Positions 30,725 through 41,690 of a stretch of DNA of 64,000 nucleotides are shown one piece after another (position 1 is the first letter of the stretch; each line of letters starts with the position of its first letter). Origin of the DNA: Arthonia radiata (Eukaryota; Ascomycota; Arthoniomycetes; Arthoniales; Arthoniaceae). Position numbers and translations under genes: made by a program. The DNA lies in contig PSQN01000016.1 of assembly GCA_002989075.1 (NCBI GenBank), positions 1,717,346 through 1,781,345 of the forward strand, read 5' to 3'. The notes under the pieces were generated by a model. It did not search any database and was not told the origin of the DNA. It saw only the letters and a list, made by a program, of their open reading frames with translations.

Positions 30725-32373
30725 CAGTAGCCATTTTGGCTGATCAGCAACCGTACAAATGTGGTCACCACTGTTTGCAGGCTCAGGTACATCTCGCCAG
30801 ACCGGGATGCTACCCCGTACGCAAGGAGTTGGCCGTCCTCCAGAGCCACATGCAGTAACGGAGGCCCACCGTGTCCAGAAACACCGCAACGGTGCAAATG
30901 AAGAAGGATTTGTCATACTGATGCAAGACGAAATATAGTTGCTACCCGATGCAAGAGAGTACTTCAAGCAATCATGGCTTCGAAAAAGGGGGCCAACCCC
31001 TTCTTACCGGGCGACCCGACAGTCTGTCTATTGGCTGGGGCAACGACCCAGCACGCTCGACCCAGACTGCCGGGCCCAGATCTCGTCTCTTGACCCGCAC
31101 GATCATGCGAGGCTTCTGCACAGACCGATTGTCATTGTCAGTTGACTTGACGTCGTCCACTGTGGCTTTCATGCCAGCTGAGGCCCATCGTTTCGTCAGC
31201 GATCCTGTTCTTCAACTGTGACGTTGGTATTAATCGACTTTCAGTTCAAGCAAATGACGCCTCGCGAATACCACCGGTTTGAACCAGAACAACCGTTGCA
31301 TTTCCCGCGGCTATTGGTTTTTGTTTCGTAGGCCACGACCACATTTCTGCCCCAGGCGAAGCTGTTTGACCCTCAGGTCTCAACGGTCGTTGCACAGGTA
31401 TCCGTTCTGCCCTATTCCGGCGCGAGTGGAATATCAGAAGGGGACAATGACATTATCTCTGTTACCGATCGGCTAGCGCCGAATCGCAGCTCTACCTGAA
31501 AGGTTCTCTCGATAGTGCGCGTTGGCTCGCATTTGATCTCATGTGGTCGATGCACGATGCGCAAAAGCTAATGCTAATCGTGCTGAAGGCGTCATGCGGT
31601 GAACACGGGAGGGGAAGCGTTGTCCGCGCCGAAGCGCAGCCGCCAAATTCTCTGCCAAACTTCCCCATACGAGGCTGTCGCCCAACAAGAGTGAACTTGC
31701 ACAGACGACAAGTGGACGAGGCAAACGCGGCTTGGCCGGGATCTGCCATGCTTACTCGCTTTTGACGCACAACACCTCCAGGGTCTCGGCTGCGTCAAAA
31801 GTCTCGCGTTTGGTGTGATGCATGCTTTCAGATCCTGCCAGATCGTACTTGCAGCTGGGTCCGCTTACACAAGAAGAGCGTCCAGTTTCGCATTCTCTGA
31901 AATATAGGCACTGGCGAATTCTTGAACCAATGAGACTGACAGACAGTGCTTGAGCGAGAATGTTCGAACGATATGCCACACCTCACTTAACGGCTTGAGA
32001 TATCGATGGCTTGATGGAATTGAAATCATTCTGGGGGGGCCTCTCGACATATAAGTCTACCAGACCTCACCGACATTTTGATCGGAGCAGAACAGCTTCT
32101 TCACTTCCCTGACATCACAATCTCAACAGTCGTTCGTTTGGACATTGTGTGTCTATCTCACGTGTATCGTTTGGCTCATTCGCTCGCACCCTGCGGCCAT
32201 CCTTGTACTGTTTCAGAAAACGACCCAGGACTTGGTACCGGGATCCCTGCCCCCATACACGATCCCTGCGAACCAGCTTTCGGCACCTGAACAGTAATAG
32301 AAGTCATTTGCTTCCAGCCCTCTGGTACACGCCGTACCTGCATACCCAGGTCACACAAGATCTGTACCACACC
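30725..32373. other. Long intergenic region between HIS2 and FKBP12 genes
   Basis: About 1.65 kb. Frames on both strands (for example 30939-31221, 31492-31798) look accidental. ATATAAG at 32050-32056 may be a TATA-like element about 320 bases before the FKBP start. Nothing else seen. Confidence 0.45.
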
Positions 32374-33031
32374 ATGGGCGTCTCCAAGAAAACCCATACA
32401 CCCGGCAATGGGGTCGATATCCCCAAGAAGGGCGACGTCGTCAAGATGTCTTACACTGGGTACTTGTACGACCGCAAGAATAAACGGTCTGGTGGACGTG
32501 GAGCGAAATTCGACACGTCAGCCGAGCGCGGAGATCTCACTGCTAAGCTGGGAGGCGGAGCTGTCATTCGAGGTACGTCGCACAGATCTCATCCATCATG
32601 CACGTTCACCCGAACACGCGCTGAGCTCGTGTGTGTGGCTGGCTTCTGACATGGGGTGATTGCCGCGGTTCATGCACGCCACCCTTCCACCTACATGGAG
32701 TAACATAACGACAATGGATGCTAATGCTGACTCTAGGCTGGGAGATGGGCATTCTCAATGCTAATGGGGGCATGTCGCTCGGCGAGGAAGCCACCATCAA
32801 AATTCCGTGGCAAGTGGCTTATGGCGAAAAGTGAGCCCTGCCTTCACGGCGATGTTGCCTCGAACGTTGCTGACACTCTGGCAGGGGCTTTCCCGGCCTC
32901 ATCCCTCCCAAAGCCGATTTGATCTTGTAAGCTATTCCCAGCATATTCCCAGCATCCCATACGACTAGGACTTGAAGCTTATGGTTACCAGTGATGTCGA
33001 GCTCAAGTCGATCAACGGCAAAAGCGCTTAA
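32374..33031 (+). CDS. FPR1: FK506-binding protein 12-type peptidyl-prolyl isomerase
   Basis: Cytosolic prolyl isomerase, the receptor for FK506 and rapamycin in fungi. Four exons: 32374-32572, 32737-32830, 32885-32926 and 32992-33031 (introns 164, 54 and 65 nt), total 124 residues. Sequence landmarks are MGVSKKTHTPGNGVDIPKKG, VVKMSYTGYLYD, GAKFDTS, ERGDL, AVIRGWEMGIL, MSLGEEATIKIP, VAYGEKGFPGLIPPKADL and FDVELKSINGKSA. Most drug-pocket residues (Tyr in SYTG, FD, VI, W, Tyr in AYG, Phe in the last strand) are present. Compared with canonical FKBP12 it has a few extra residues in the loop after YLYD (KNKRSGGRG) and after the tryptophan (NANGG), and AYGE is preceded by PWQV rather than GDY. Each splice was checked for phase. 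Confidence 0.93.
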
Positions 33032-33306
33032 CGTGAGCATGCTTCGACTACAATACGGCTGCAACATAACGATTTCGCACCGCATGCGCCGCATGTCGGG
33101 CTGTACAATCTGTGATGAGATTAAGCATGTAATGAAATGGTATGCGCATTGGAACTGGAGTCTAAGAAATCAATGCCTGGTGCCTCCTAACCTTCTGTAC
33201 GGTTATGGTAGCGCATTAATGCAAAATCTAAGCAAACCTCCCTTCTCTTTCAATGCCCACTATTACAAACGCTGTCACTCACTCACCTGCCCCATCGCAA
33301 GATTCT

Positions 33307-34412
33307 TTACACCATGCCCCACAGCGGCCGTGGCAGCTCGTGCTGGGGCGCACAACCCGTGCCTGCAGTGACCGATGGCTTGATGCCGACATAAGCCTCT
33401 CGGTGCGCAGGGTGGCCGCTCGTCGTGATGGACCAAGCACGAAGGTCATAGTACTGTGCGATCGCGTGCACAAGCCAGCGTCTGTGATCATCAGCACACA
33501 CCAACCCACCGGCCACGATGACGATACGTACCCAAACCGCGCACCCGCATCATCCACAAGGCTATCCAACACCAACTTCTCCTCTCTCAGCCTCTTCGCT
33601 CTCCCGCCCGCGCTCTCCTGCGTCGCCCGTCGCCCCACGAACACAACCTCCTCATCACTACTATCCACACTGTCACTCCCACTCTCCTCCCCCAGATCGA
33701 CAAAACTATCACCCCTCCCCCTCCCCATCCTCTCCACCTCTCCCTTGCCCTTCTCCTTCCCCTCCCACTCCGCCACAAACCCCCTCACTACCCCCTCCAA
33801 CTCCTCAATCAACCCCTTGTCTCCACACCGCTTCAACCGCGCCCTCGTCTCCCGATCTAACCGCTCCAGCCCTTTCTTGGCTTTCTCCCTGCCTTCCCGC
33901 TCGCGCTTCTCCCGCAGCGAGGCATGCGCGGCGTACTTGTCCTCCCAGAGCCCGGCGGCCGCGTACGGCACCCTCTGCACGGTGTGCGTGGGCTTGATCT
34001 CCCAGTCCGAGGGCTCGGGGGGCACGGCGAAGGGGTTGGACAGGAGGTGCGCGTTCTCGTATTGCTGGCGGCGGCGCGTGCCGGGTTTGCCGATGAGGAG
34101 GGCTTCGCGGCGGGCGAGGGAGGAGCGGTTGGAGGGTTTGCGGCGGAGTGGGGGGTCAGATTGGGGGGTGGTCGAGGAAATAGCGACGGAGGGTTGGGTT
34201 GGGTGGGGATTCTCGTCGAGAGGGATGGTGAGGGCGGCGGTGGTGCCGCGGATGCTGGGAGAGGGGTTAGGTAAGGCGTTCATGGGGGTTGTCGTAGGGG
34301 CTGCTGAGGCGGGCGTGAGGGACAGGCGCGCCATGGAGGCCGCGGTGTAGGCCCAGGACTCCACGTCGATGCCTGTGGATTGGTGCTGTTCGGGGGTTTG
34401 TGGGGCGGCCAT
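33307..34412 (-). CDS. R3H domain protein with R3H-associated N-terminal domain
   Basis: R3H domains bind single-stranded nucleic acid. Exon 1 is 34412-33532, intron 33531-33482 (50 nt, GTACGT donor), exon 2 33481-33307, total 351 residues. The R3H-associated block (about residues 85-160) reads RREALLIGKPGTRRRQQYEN, LLSNPFAVPPEPSDWEIKPT and VQRVPYAAAGLWEDKYAAHA. A charged coiled-coil region and an acidic stretch (EESGSDSVDSSDEE) follow. The short R3H tail crosses the intron: GARFG/RWLVHAIAQYYDLRAWSI, then HREAYVGIK. Domain order matches the fungal family; substrate unknown. The coding strand is highly purine-rich over 33.6-33.9 kb. ATG 34412 was chosen because it begins the conserved-looking Ala/Gln-rich N-terminus; a longer frame upstream lacks support. 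Confidence 0.85.
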
Positions 34413-35428
34413 TGTGCGGTTTGGGGGGCTGTGATGTTGGGTAGGGGGTGGCGAGCGGGCTGGTGGTGAGTTATCTGTAACAGTGTACAAGGCTTCGTAC
34501 GAGGCTCTGAGATACATACAGATAGAAAGGAGGAGAGTGTTGACGCTGGCGAAGAAGCTGGAGCAACAGGCTGCGAACAAAGGCTTGACCTGCTGAGCGA
34601 TAGTGACCGGACGCGTCCAGTGAGCAATGACTGCGTATGACACGTGCATGCGAGATTGGGGACGCTCGAGCCTTGCAATCGCCCCAGTCGGGATGTTTCG
34701 GAGTGGTGCGGGGAGAGCAAGACGAGACGGCACTTTTGTGAGCGACTTGGGCGTCAAAATGATTGGCAGTGGCCGGGAACAGTCTGAAGCGTGCAATCAC
34801 ATGTTGAGTCGCGAGGACTGCTTCACTCGTGTTTCACCACGCATCCTTCGCTGTGAATGATCGACGGCGAGCCCAAGAATACACACGCCACGTTGAGGTT
34901 GGAGTCCAGGATTCCACGTGGTGGCCAGGATGTCTTTGACCTGGTATTTGCAGGACGCTACAACTATCTTTTCGACGTTGACATTTTGATCGTGCGTGAA
35001 GCCTCTTTTTCTCCACTGCTTCTTGACGATCAAAGTTCTGACTGTCACCTGCGTTCAATGGACAGATCGGCCTGACAGGATCCAGCCTGAGACGGACTTG
35101 TACGTGTATACCAAGGGTGGCGACTCCTTCCCGTGTGCACAGAGCGCGGTGGTACTTCGGAGGTCATCTGTTTGCGTTCTTCGCGCAGCTTTTAGTCCCC
35201 ACTCCTCCCGTGTCTGTGAAGTCGCGACCAGGCCAGTGCGCTTAGATCAAGTATTTTGATACTGCTCCTGCTGTTGTCTATCTGAGGGAGGAAGGACTCT
35301 TAAAGCTCACCTGTCCTAAACATACCCGTAGAAGATTTCTTTTAATCCCCGTGGAAGGACGCATAAAATCCAGCAGGAGTATCTTCAATCGCCTTCATCA
35401 TTGCGTGTCTGCAACCTATCTCATTAGT
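34413..35428. promoter_or_regulatory. Intergenic with divergent promoters
   Basis: About 1 kb between the R3H gene start (minus) and the zinc-finger-like gene start (plus). No gene seen; short open frames on both strands are unconvincing. Confidence 0.4.
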
Positions 35429-36754
35429 ATGAGCATTGTCGCCACCACGAGCCAGTACGGCTCTGCCGCTCTTGCAGGCCACTTATCAGCTCTTAACGGC
35501 AAATATTCTGAGCATGAGCCAACCGCTTTCCTGTATCAATGCTGGGAGCACGGGTGCAACGGGCGCGGGTTCAGCTCTGTGCATGACCTTTTAGGTCATC
35601 AACGCGAGGCGTTGTACATCGTCCCGCGACGGCTTGCTACTGCTTGTAGCGTTGAGTTTCGACGCTCTGAGGCATGGTCGCGTCGTGCATCACCTAAGCA
35701 AGCTCCGGCACTGCGACAGCAGCGGCGAAATGCAGTCTCCAATGCCTCCATCAAAAAGTCACTCTCGAACACCCTTTCGGAAACCATTACCCAGCTCGTG
35801 GATGGTCTGAGCACAGCGCACATATCCGATGTACCTCAAAGCGCTACGTCTAGCAAAAAGGCAGCAAGCTTCCAGCTGTTGACCGCAGGCGCTGCTCCCA
35901 GCAGTCAAGCTGGCCTACCACCTCCAAGCCCATCGCGGCCAAGTCTCGGTCTCGTGCGCCGCTCTGCAAGCGCATATTGTCGACCATTGTCTCGATCTCA
36001 ATGCCCTCGATGTGGCGCTAACTTCAGTCGCGACTCAGCACGGACTCTTCACCTCGCCAGCGGTCAGTGCCCCGGACGAAAGCAGGTCGGAAAGCGCGAG
36101 TCGAGCTCAACGACACGCTATGGCGCAGTGAGCAGCTCCCGCATCACGAAGTCGCGGTCCTCACCCAAGCCTGTCGTGAGGTTTGCGCATGTCATCGAGG
36201 AGATCAGCGGATCGCGCAAGTGTTCGGGCGCATTCTCACAACACATGCGGTCAAGGTCTGACATCACAGACATCTCACCGTTGACACCGGAACCAGTGAG
36301 CAGCTTTTCCGAGGGCAGTGCTGCTTCACAGCTACAATGGCCTCCTATTGTAGAGCTTCACGACCCATGCTTGAGCGCTGCAGATGAGTCTGCGTGCCTC
36401 GAGAGCTTCCAATTCCAAAAGGCGATTGCAGTCACCTCAGCATGTCCACACTGCAACACGAATTTCGCCAGCGTTGTGGAGAGGACGGAACATTTCGTCA
36501 GTGACTTTTGTCCAGCCCTCAACCAGCAACAGCCACGGCGGGGGTCTCTGGGCGGCGAAGTTGGCATCGACGTCGGCTCGACAAGTGGAACAGCCGCTGT
36601 CAGCACGTCTTGCGCCCCACCAGTCGGACAAGACTATGCTATGACACATGAACCGACTTCCATGGATAGCGGGATGGACATTGACCCCAGAGCAGTGCCC
36701 AGAGAAGGCAGAGCTGCCACCTGTGGCCCGTTCGAAACGGTTCCCTGGGCCTAG
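35429..36754 (+). CDS. C2HC zinc-finger-like protein, unrecognised, 441 aa
   Basis: Single exon from ATG 35429. Three Cys/His clusters are visible: near the N-terminus YQCWEHGCNGRGFSSVHDLL with GHQ following; about residue 215, CPRCGANFSRDSARTLHLAS with GQC following; and about residue 345, CPHCNTNFASVVERTEHFVS with DFC following. The latter two share the pattern CPxCxxNF-x9-H-x5-C, typical of C2HC zinc-finger folds. Between and after them the protein is Ser/Pro/Arg-rich. Likely nuclear (inference from basic clusters such as RKQVGKRE). The two internal fingers look like duplicates of one unit. No further family assignment possible. Confidence 0.7.
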   Translation: MSIVATTSQYGSAALAGHLSALNGKYSEHEPTAFLYQCWEHGCNGRGFSSVHDLLGHQREALYIVPRRLATACSVEFRRSEAWSRRASPKQAPALRQQRRNAVSNASIKKSLSNTLSETITQLVDGLSTAHISDVPQSATSSKKAASFQLLTAGAAPSSQAGLPPPSPSRPSLGLVRRSASAYCRPLSRSQCPRCGANFSRDSARTLHLASGQCPGRKQVGKRESSSTTRYGAVSSSRITKSRSSPKPVVRFAHVIEEISGSRKCSGAFSQHMRSRSDITDISPLTPEPVSSFSEGSAASQLQWPPIVELHDPCLSAADESACLESFQFQKAIAVTSACPHCNTNFASVVERTEHFVSDFCPALNQQQPRRGSLGGEVGIDVGSTSGTAAVSTSCAPPVGQDYAMTHEPTSMDSGMDIDPRAVPREGRAATCGPFETVPWA

Positions 36755-37574
36755 ACATGATAGTAAACCATAGTTTGAAAACAATGAATCCATGCTAATT
36801 GGCAGTGTAATCTTGCGCTCGATCTCATCTCTTGCAAAGTTAATGTCATCTCCATGAGTTACGCGATGGGTATTTTGAGATGCGCGAATGAGCAGGGTGG
36901 ATACTCGGATAGCAGGGAATGAACGAGTTGTGTTGCTGAGCGCGCGCGCGTACGACTTCTATGGTGATAGGCAGGCATGAATGGGAGGGCAGAGCAGTAG
37001 GGCGTGAATAGAGCCGTTCGCGCTCGAAATCGACAGGACCTCCTCCCTTCTTTCTGTTCCGCGTTTTTCAACCTATGACTGAGAATGTGTGGCAGCTGTG
37101 GATCTGGTTCTCGATCAACGTCGAAGTACAGCACAGCGGCGCCGTGTTGAATAGAGAGTCGCTTGGGCGGCGCAGAGGTGTGATATCGGGACAGTGATAA
37201 AGATTGACAGGGCGATCCCGCTAAGCTGACTTTGGTGTGGGCTATCGTTGTCGCCGGGATACTTGGCCCCAAGTGTCTCGCGTGACACAGTGTGGCGGGA
37301 GAGACCATCTGCCAGCTTACTTACACCGTCGTGAGATCATCATTATTCAATCGCATAATTCATGCAAGCAGAAGCAGCACCTAGTAAACAGCAAAGGTTG
37401 GTCCGAGGCCTGAAGAAAGTGTTCAAGGCGGTGGCGTCTTTCAAAAGCTTCTCACAGTTCAAGTGAGGCGTCAGGCGTCCAGGCTGTCGAGGAATAGCAG
37501 CCAGCACATACTTGGGACAGGCGAAAGAACAGCCTGTTAGCAGGTTGAAAACCATCGCCTGAGGTTGCAAAAAG
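36755..37574. other. Intergenic before the aminopeptidase
   Basis: About 820 bases. A minus-strand frame at 36859-37308 has an ATG but no protein-like features. Contains the promoter of the aminopeptidase gene. Confidence 0.4.
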
Positions 37575-39165
37575 ATGCAGTTCACTACGGTCGCCCTAGG
37601 CGCAACGTTATTGTCTGCCATCACAGCCAGTCCCGTGCTCTTAGACCAGGCACAAGCTGAGCTCGTCTTCGGCCAACATGACGCCTATCAGCACGACGCC
37701 TATCACGACGCCGCCTATCACGACGATCAATTCTTCAGCTCGAACGATTTCAACCTCCTGGAAATACTTGAAGATGCCATCGCCGAGGAGTCTTCACTCT
37801 CGCTCGTCGAGACAGCTCCCGGTGTCACAGACTGGGTGACTGACGCCGAGAAATGGGCGCTCCGCCGCAAAGGTATAAACTTCATCGACGTCACGGACGA
37901 TTTCGAGGAGCCCTACCGTCTCACTCCACGGACCCAGAAGGCGCCCGTCGCCTATCCCAATGCCACAGCATATAACAGCACCCTGCAGCCCCTGCTGCAG
38001 TCACTCAAACAGGATAACATGCGCCACCATCTCGAGAAGTTCACGTCCTTCCACACGCGCTACTACAAGTCCGACACTGGACGCGAATCGTCGTTCTGGC
38101 TGCTCGATCAAGTCAAGGGCATTGTGAAAGATGCTGGCGCAGATAAACATGGGGCGTACGTTCGTCACTTCGAACATCCATGGGGCCAGAATAGCGTAAT
38201 TGCCACTATTCCGGGCAAGTCGAACTCGACGATCGTAGTAGGCGCACATCAGGACAGCATCAACCTCTTCTTCCCCTCGCTCCTCGCTGCGCCGGGTGCT
38301 GACGACGATGGGAGCGGTACTGTGACCATTCTGGAGGCGTTGCGGGTGCTGCTTATGAACCAGGATGTCGTGGAAGGTAAGGCGGCGAACACGATTGAGT
38401 TTCATTGGTACTCTGCCGAGGAAGGCGGACTGCTGGGCAGCCGTGCGATCTTCAAGGAGTATGAGCGCGTCGGACGCGATGTCAAGGCAATGCTGCAGCA
38501 AGACATGACTGGGTATGTGCAGAAGACGTTGGAAGCAGGAAAGCCGGAGAGTGTGGGTGTGATCACCGATTTCGTTGATTCGGGACTCACGGAGTTCATC
38601 AAGATGATCGTTACGGATGTAAGTTGTCCCCTCTCCCTCATGCCACTGTCCCCCTTGCTCCCATCATCAAATAAGGATTCTGCAACCACCAAGGATCCTG
38701 TGGTGAAGGCTGAACCCCCCGACTTTTCCGAGCCTGCCCCCACTCCCTCGAAACTAGTCGAAGCCAGCTCTAAAGGAGGTAAAGACGCCAAGGTGACCAA
38801 AAAGGGGAGTAAGGACAAGGTTCTGGCCACCCCGTCGGGCTCGGATAAATTACCAATATTTGAGAAGCTGGTCAATCTGACAACGTGAACAGTACTGCAC
38901 CATTCCCTACACGCTCACAAAATGCGGCTACGCATGCTCGGACCACGCGTCCGCATCTAAGGCCGGCTACCCAAGCGCCTTCGTGATCGAAAGTGACTTC
39001 GAGTACAGCGACAACAAGATCCACACGACGGAGGACAAGATCGAGTATTTGAGCTTTGCGCACATGTTGCAGCACGCGCGGCTGACGCTGGCGTTTGCGT
39101 ATGAGCTGGCTTTTACGAAGTTTGACGGCGCGAATACAGGCGCGAGCGCTTCGGCGGACTTGTGA
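37575..39165 (+). CDS. Secreted M28-family leucine aminopeptidase
   Basis: Extracellular zinc aminopeptidase (Aeromonas/Lap2-like clan). Exons 37575-38618 and 38893-39165, 438 residues. Residues 1-18 ([18 protein letters not shown]) are a signal peptide. A His/Asp/Tyr-rich repeat ([18 protein letters not shown]) follows, then a propeptide and the catalytic domain. Zinc-binding positions are all present: [35 protein letters not shown], and in exon 2 [20 protein letters not shown]. The 274-nt intron (GTAAGT to AACAG) is unusual: it stays open in frame with exon 1 for 90 codons, so unspliced mRNA would encode a protein without the last zinc ligand. An alternative C-terminus is thus possible. The neighbouring Akr1 gene is convergent. 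Confidence 0.9.
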
Positions 39166-39175
39166 GCGGTGTATA

Positions 39176-39585
39176 CGCTTGAGCGAGAGCAGGTGAGCTG
39201 GAATGGGCACAGACCGTATTGCTAGGATTTGCATCGGACAGGCGTGTTGGAGGAGTTTGTATCCTGTAACCTAATGGGCATATTCATATTCAAGCTGTGC
39301 ACTGTGCAGCGTTTCAAACGTCGCTGATGCTACTAACAGTACAAGACCACGCGAATCCGATGCAGGCCCAAATCGCGCTTGTGCGCGGCCAAGTGACCTG
39401 GGATGGAAACAGACTGTATTGTTAGGGCTTGCATGGGACAGGCACATTGGAGGAGTTTGTATTTTGTAACCTAACGAGCACATTCATATTCGTATCCAAG
39501 CTGTGCACTGTACAGCATCCCAAACGCCGTCGCTGATGCTAGTGATAGTATAAGACCTCGCGAACCCAATGCAGAACCAAAGCGC
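39176..39585. repeat. Diverged tandem duplication, unit about 200 bp
   Basis: Unit 1 (39176-39375) and unit 2 (39376 to about 39585) align base for base at roughly 80% by eye. Shared blocks include TTGGAGGAGTTTGTAT, TGTAACCTAA, AAGCTGTGCACTGT and CGCTGATGCTA. It starts about 10 bases after the aminopeptidase stop and ends about 20 bases before the AKR1 stop, so it fills the convergent 3' region. Confidence 0.85.
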
Positions 39586-39605
39586 CTCATCAAGACTTGA
39601 CGTAT

Positions 39606-41690
39606 CTACACATCCTCCTCTTCCTGCCCCACGCCCATATACCTCATCTCACTCCCGTTCTCCCTCACGACCCTTCCCTTTCTCGGCGCTTCATACATCG
39701 TGAAGTAGTCCACCTTTTCGCCTCCAAGCATCGCCTCCCCACCCTCCTTCCTCCCAAACACCGGCGCCGGGTCCTGGAAGAAGTCCTTCAGATTTTGCAC
39801 CATGCCCCTATTGAATGGGTTCTCCCGCCTCCTTTTCGTCACTTGGTCCGCCCTGCTCCCATGTAGTGCCGTAGCGACAAAACTGTCGATGCCCAACAGC
39901 CGTTTCCACTGCTCCCACCATGACTCCGGTTTCTTCTTTTTGATGGCGTCTGGACCAGCGCCGGTCTCAGTCAGCCCTGCGCCCTCCATGCTCGTAGCAC
40001 CGGACGTGATGCCAGCAGCGACTGCTGCGTTCGGACCCGAGAGCTGCGGATGCCCCTTCATGACCTCGAACGTCGTCTGGCCGCGCGCGATCTGAAAGAG
40101 TTGCGTGAGCAGTAACATCGTGACCCAAAGGTCTTGCAACAGGAGCCAGCAAGTGAGAACAAAGACAAAGTAGTCCGTGGACACAAGCGTGCAGATATGA
40201 TCGGGCAGAACCAGACAAGTCTGCCCGAAGCTTTCGACCGGCCGGTTGATGAGGTACTCATAGCTGAGCCAGCCGAAGAGAAGAACGCCGATATACATCG
40301 TCGCAACATAGAGGAAAAAATGACGGTGATTGCTATTGCCCACACAATTGTTGGCCCACGGACAGTGATGGTCGTGCTTCGCGATGCAGCGGCCGCAGAG
40401 GCGACAGTGCTTTGAGCGTAAGGGTTTGCGCGCCATGCAGGGTATGCAGAAGTGGCGCTCGTCGAAGATGCCCTGTTGAAGGAGGTCTTGGACGATCGCT
40501 TTCTGCTCATTGCGGGAGGAGGATTTGGGGACGTAGCCGGGGTCGCAGGACATTGTTGAGAAGTAGAAGTAGGTGCAGAGAGAGTAGAAGACCATGAAGA
40601 GGAGGTTGGCGACGGTGTCGATGAGGGATTGGTTGTAGGTCCAGGGGAGGATGCGCAGGATGAAGTAGACGCCGGCCCAGAAAAGGGAGCCGGCGAAGAT
40701 GCCGGCGAGGAAGGGTGTGTGGTGTATATTCTTCACGTTAGGGAGGGGACAGCGAACGAGGATCTGCTGGCCGAGTCCTTGAGCGAGGAAGAAGAATAGA
40801 CTGGCAGCTGGTAGGCCGAAGTATATGGGCAATATGCTGACGAGCCAGAAGCATATGTAGAGGATGATAAACGGGAAAATGAAGAAGAAGCGGATGAGAG
40901 CCATGCGATGATCGTTGGCGATATATGAGAGCCATGATGGTGCCTTAGGTGTGCCATGAGGGTCAAAGCCTGCTTCTGCCAGGGAACGTTGCCAAACAGG
41001 AACGGTGTTCATTTCCTTCGCGCATTGCGCTGGTGTTTTGCCCTCTTTCGTCTCTACGAATCGGTCCGCACCGAACTCGAGCAACTTCTGTATGCACCCT
41101 TGCAAGCCCTTGACGAGCGCCCAGTGTAATGCGGTGAACCCCTTCTCGTCGGTCGCGGTGACGCTCGCGCCCCAGAGCAGCAGGACCTCGACGCATTGCG
41201 GAAAGCCCTTGTATGCCGCCCACATCAAGCTCGTGTGTCCGTGGGCATCTGGAACATCCACCGGAATGTCGGCGTGTAGCAGCATAACGAGCTGGAACAC
41301 GTTGCCGTCCATCGTTGCGTTCTGTAGCAGATTGAACCCTTGATCATCGGTCGCCAGAGGGTCTGCCCCATGTTGAAGCAGAAGGTTGACAACATAATAA
41401 TTGCAGCTCCGTGCTGCCCACAGTACTGGCGTTGCGTCCACATCTCCGCCTTTTGCGTTTACGTCCACACCTGCTTCCAGGAGGAAGTGGCACAGCGCGT
41501 AGTGTCCTTTTATTGCGGCCCAGTGCAAGGGCGTGATGTTCTGCTCGTCCTTGAAATGGACGTCGCATTTTCCGCTGTCAAAGAGCTTCTGAATTGCGCC
41601 GATTTCTCCGAGTCTGGCCAGGGCTAAGACATCTTCCTCGATAGGCAACGGTGGCCTTGTGGCAGCATCTTGTTCCTGCTCTTCAGCCAT
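39606..41690 (-). CDS. AKR1: Ankyrin-repeat DHHC palmitoyltransferase Akr1
   Basis: Palmitoylates cysteines of membrane-associated proteins at Golgi/endosomal membranes. One exon, 694 residues. Residues 20-235 hold about six ankyrin repeats (NITPLHWAAIKGHYALCHFL, TPVLWAARSCNYYVVNLLL, HTSLMWAAYKGFPQCVEVLL, GFTALHWALVKGLQGCIQKL). Two pairs of transmembrane helices (about 265-310 and 325-375) precede the cysteine-rich DHHC domain: HFCIPCMARKPLRSKHCRLC, GRCIAKHDHHCPWANNCVGN, with the catalytic DHHC. Two further helices follow, then a basic C-terminus. Yeast Akr1 has DHYC; here it is DHHC, the common Pezizomycotina form. Length fits the family. Divergent from SRP102 across about 310 bases. Confidence 0.96.
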   Translation of the reverse strand: MAEEQEQDAATRPPLPIEEDVLALARLGEIGAIQKLFDSGKCDVHFKDEQNITPLHWAAIKGHYALCHFLLEAGVDVNAKGGDVDATPVLWAARSCNYYVVNLLLQHGADPLATDDQGFNLLQNATMDGNVFQLVMLLHADIPVDVPDAHGHTSLMWAAYKGFPQCVEVLLLWGASVTATDEKGFTALHWALVKGLQGCIQKLLEFGADRFVETKEGKTPAQCAKEMNTVPVWQRSLAEAGFDPHGTPKAPSWLSYIANDHRMALIRFFFIFPFIILYICFWLVSILPIYFGLPAASLFFFLAQGLGQQILVRCPLPNVKNIHHTPFLAGIFAGSLFWAGVYFILRILPWTYNQSLIDTVANLLFMVFYSLCTYFYFSTMSCDPGYVPKSSSRNEQKAIVQDLLQQGIFDERHFCIPCMARKPLRSKHCRLCGRCIAKHDHHCPWANNCVGNSNHRHFFLYVATMYIGVLLFGWLSYEYLINRPVESFGQTCLVLPDHICTLVSTDYFVFVLTCWLLLQDLWVTMLLLTQLFQIARGQTTFEVMKGHPQLSGPNAAVAAGITSGATSMEGAGLTETGAGPDAIKKKKPESWWEQWKRLLGIDSFVATALHGSRADQVTKRRRENPFNRGMVQNLKDFFQDPAPVFGRKEGGEAMLGGEKVDYFTMYEAPRKGRVVRENGSEMRYMGVGQEEEDV

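Noticed and set aside
33253-34350. 365-codon plus-strand frame antisense to the R3H gene
   Set aside because: Pro/Ser/Thr/Leu-rich because it mirrors a purine-rich coding strand; the minus strand has the recognisable domains.
36859-37308. 149-codon minus-strand open frame with ATG
   Set aside because: No domain-like pattern; lies in the aminopeptidase promoter region; reads like a chance frame.
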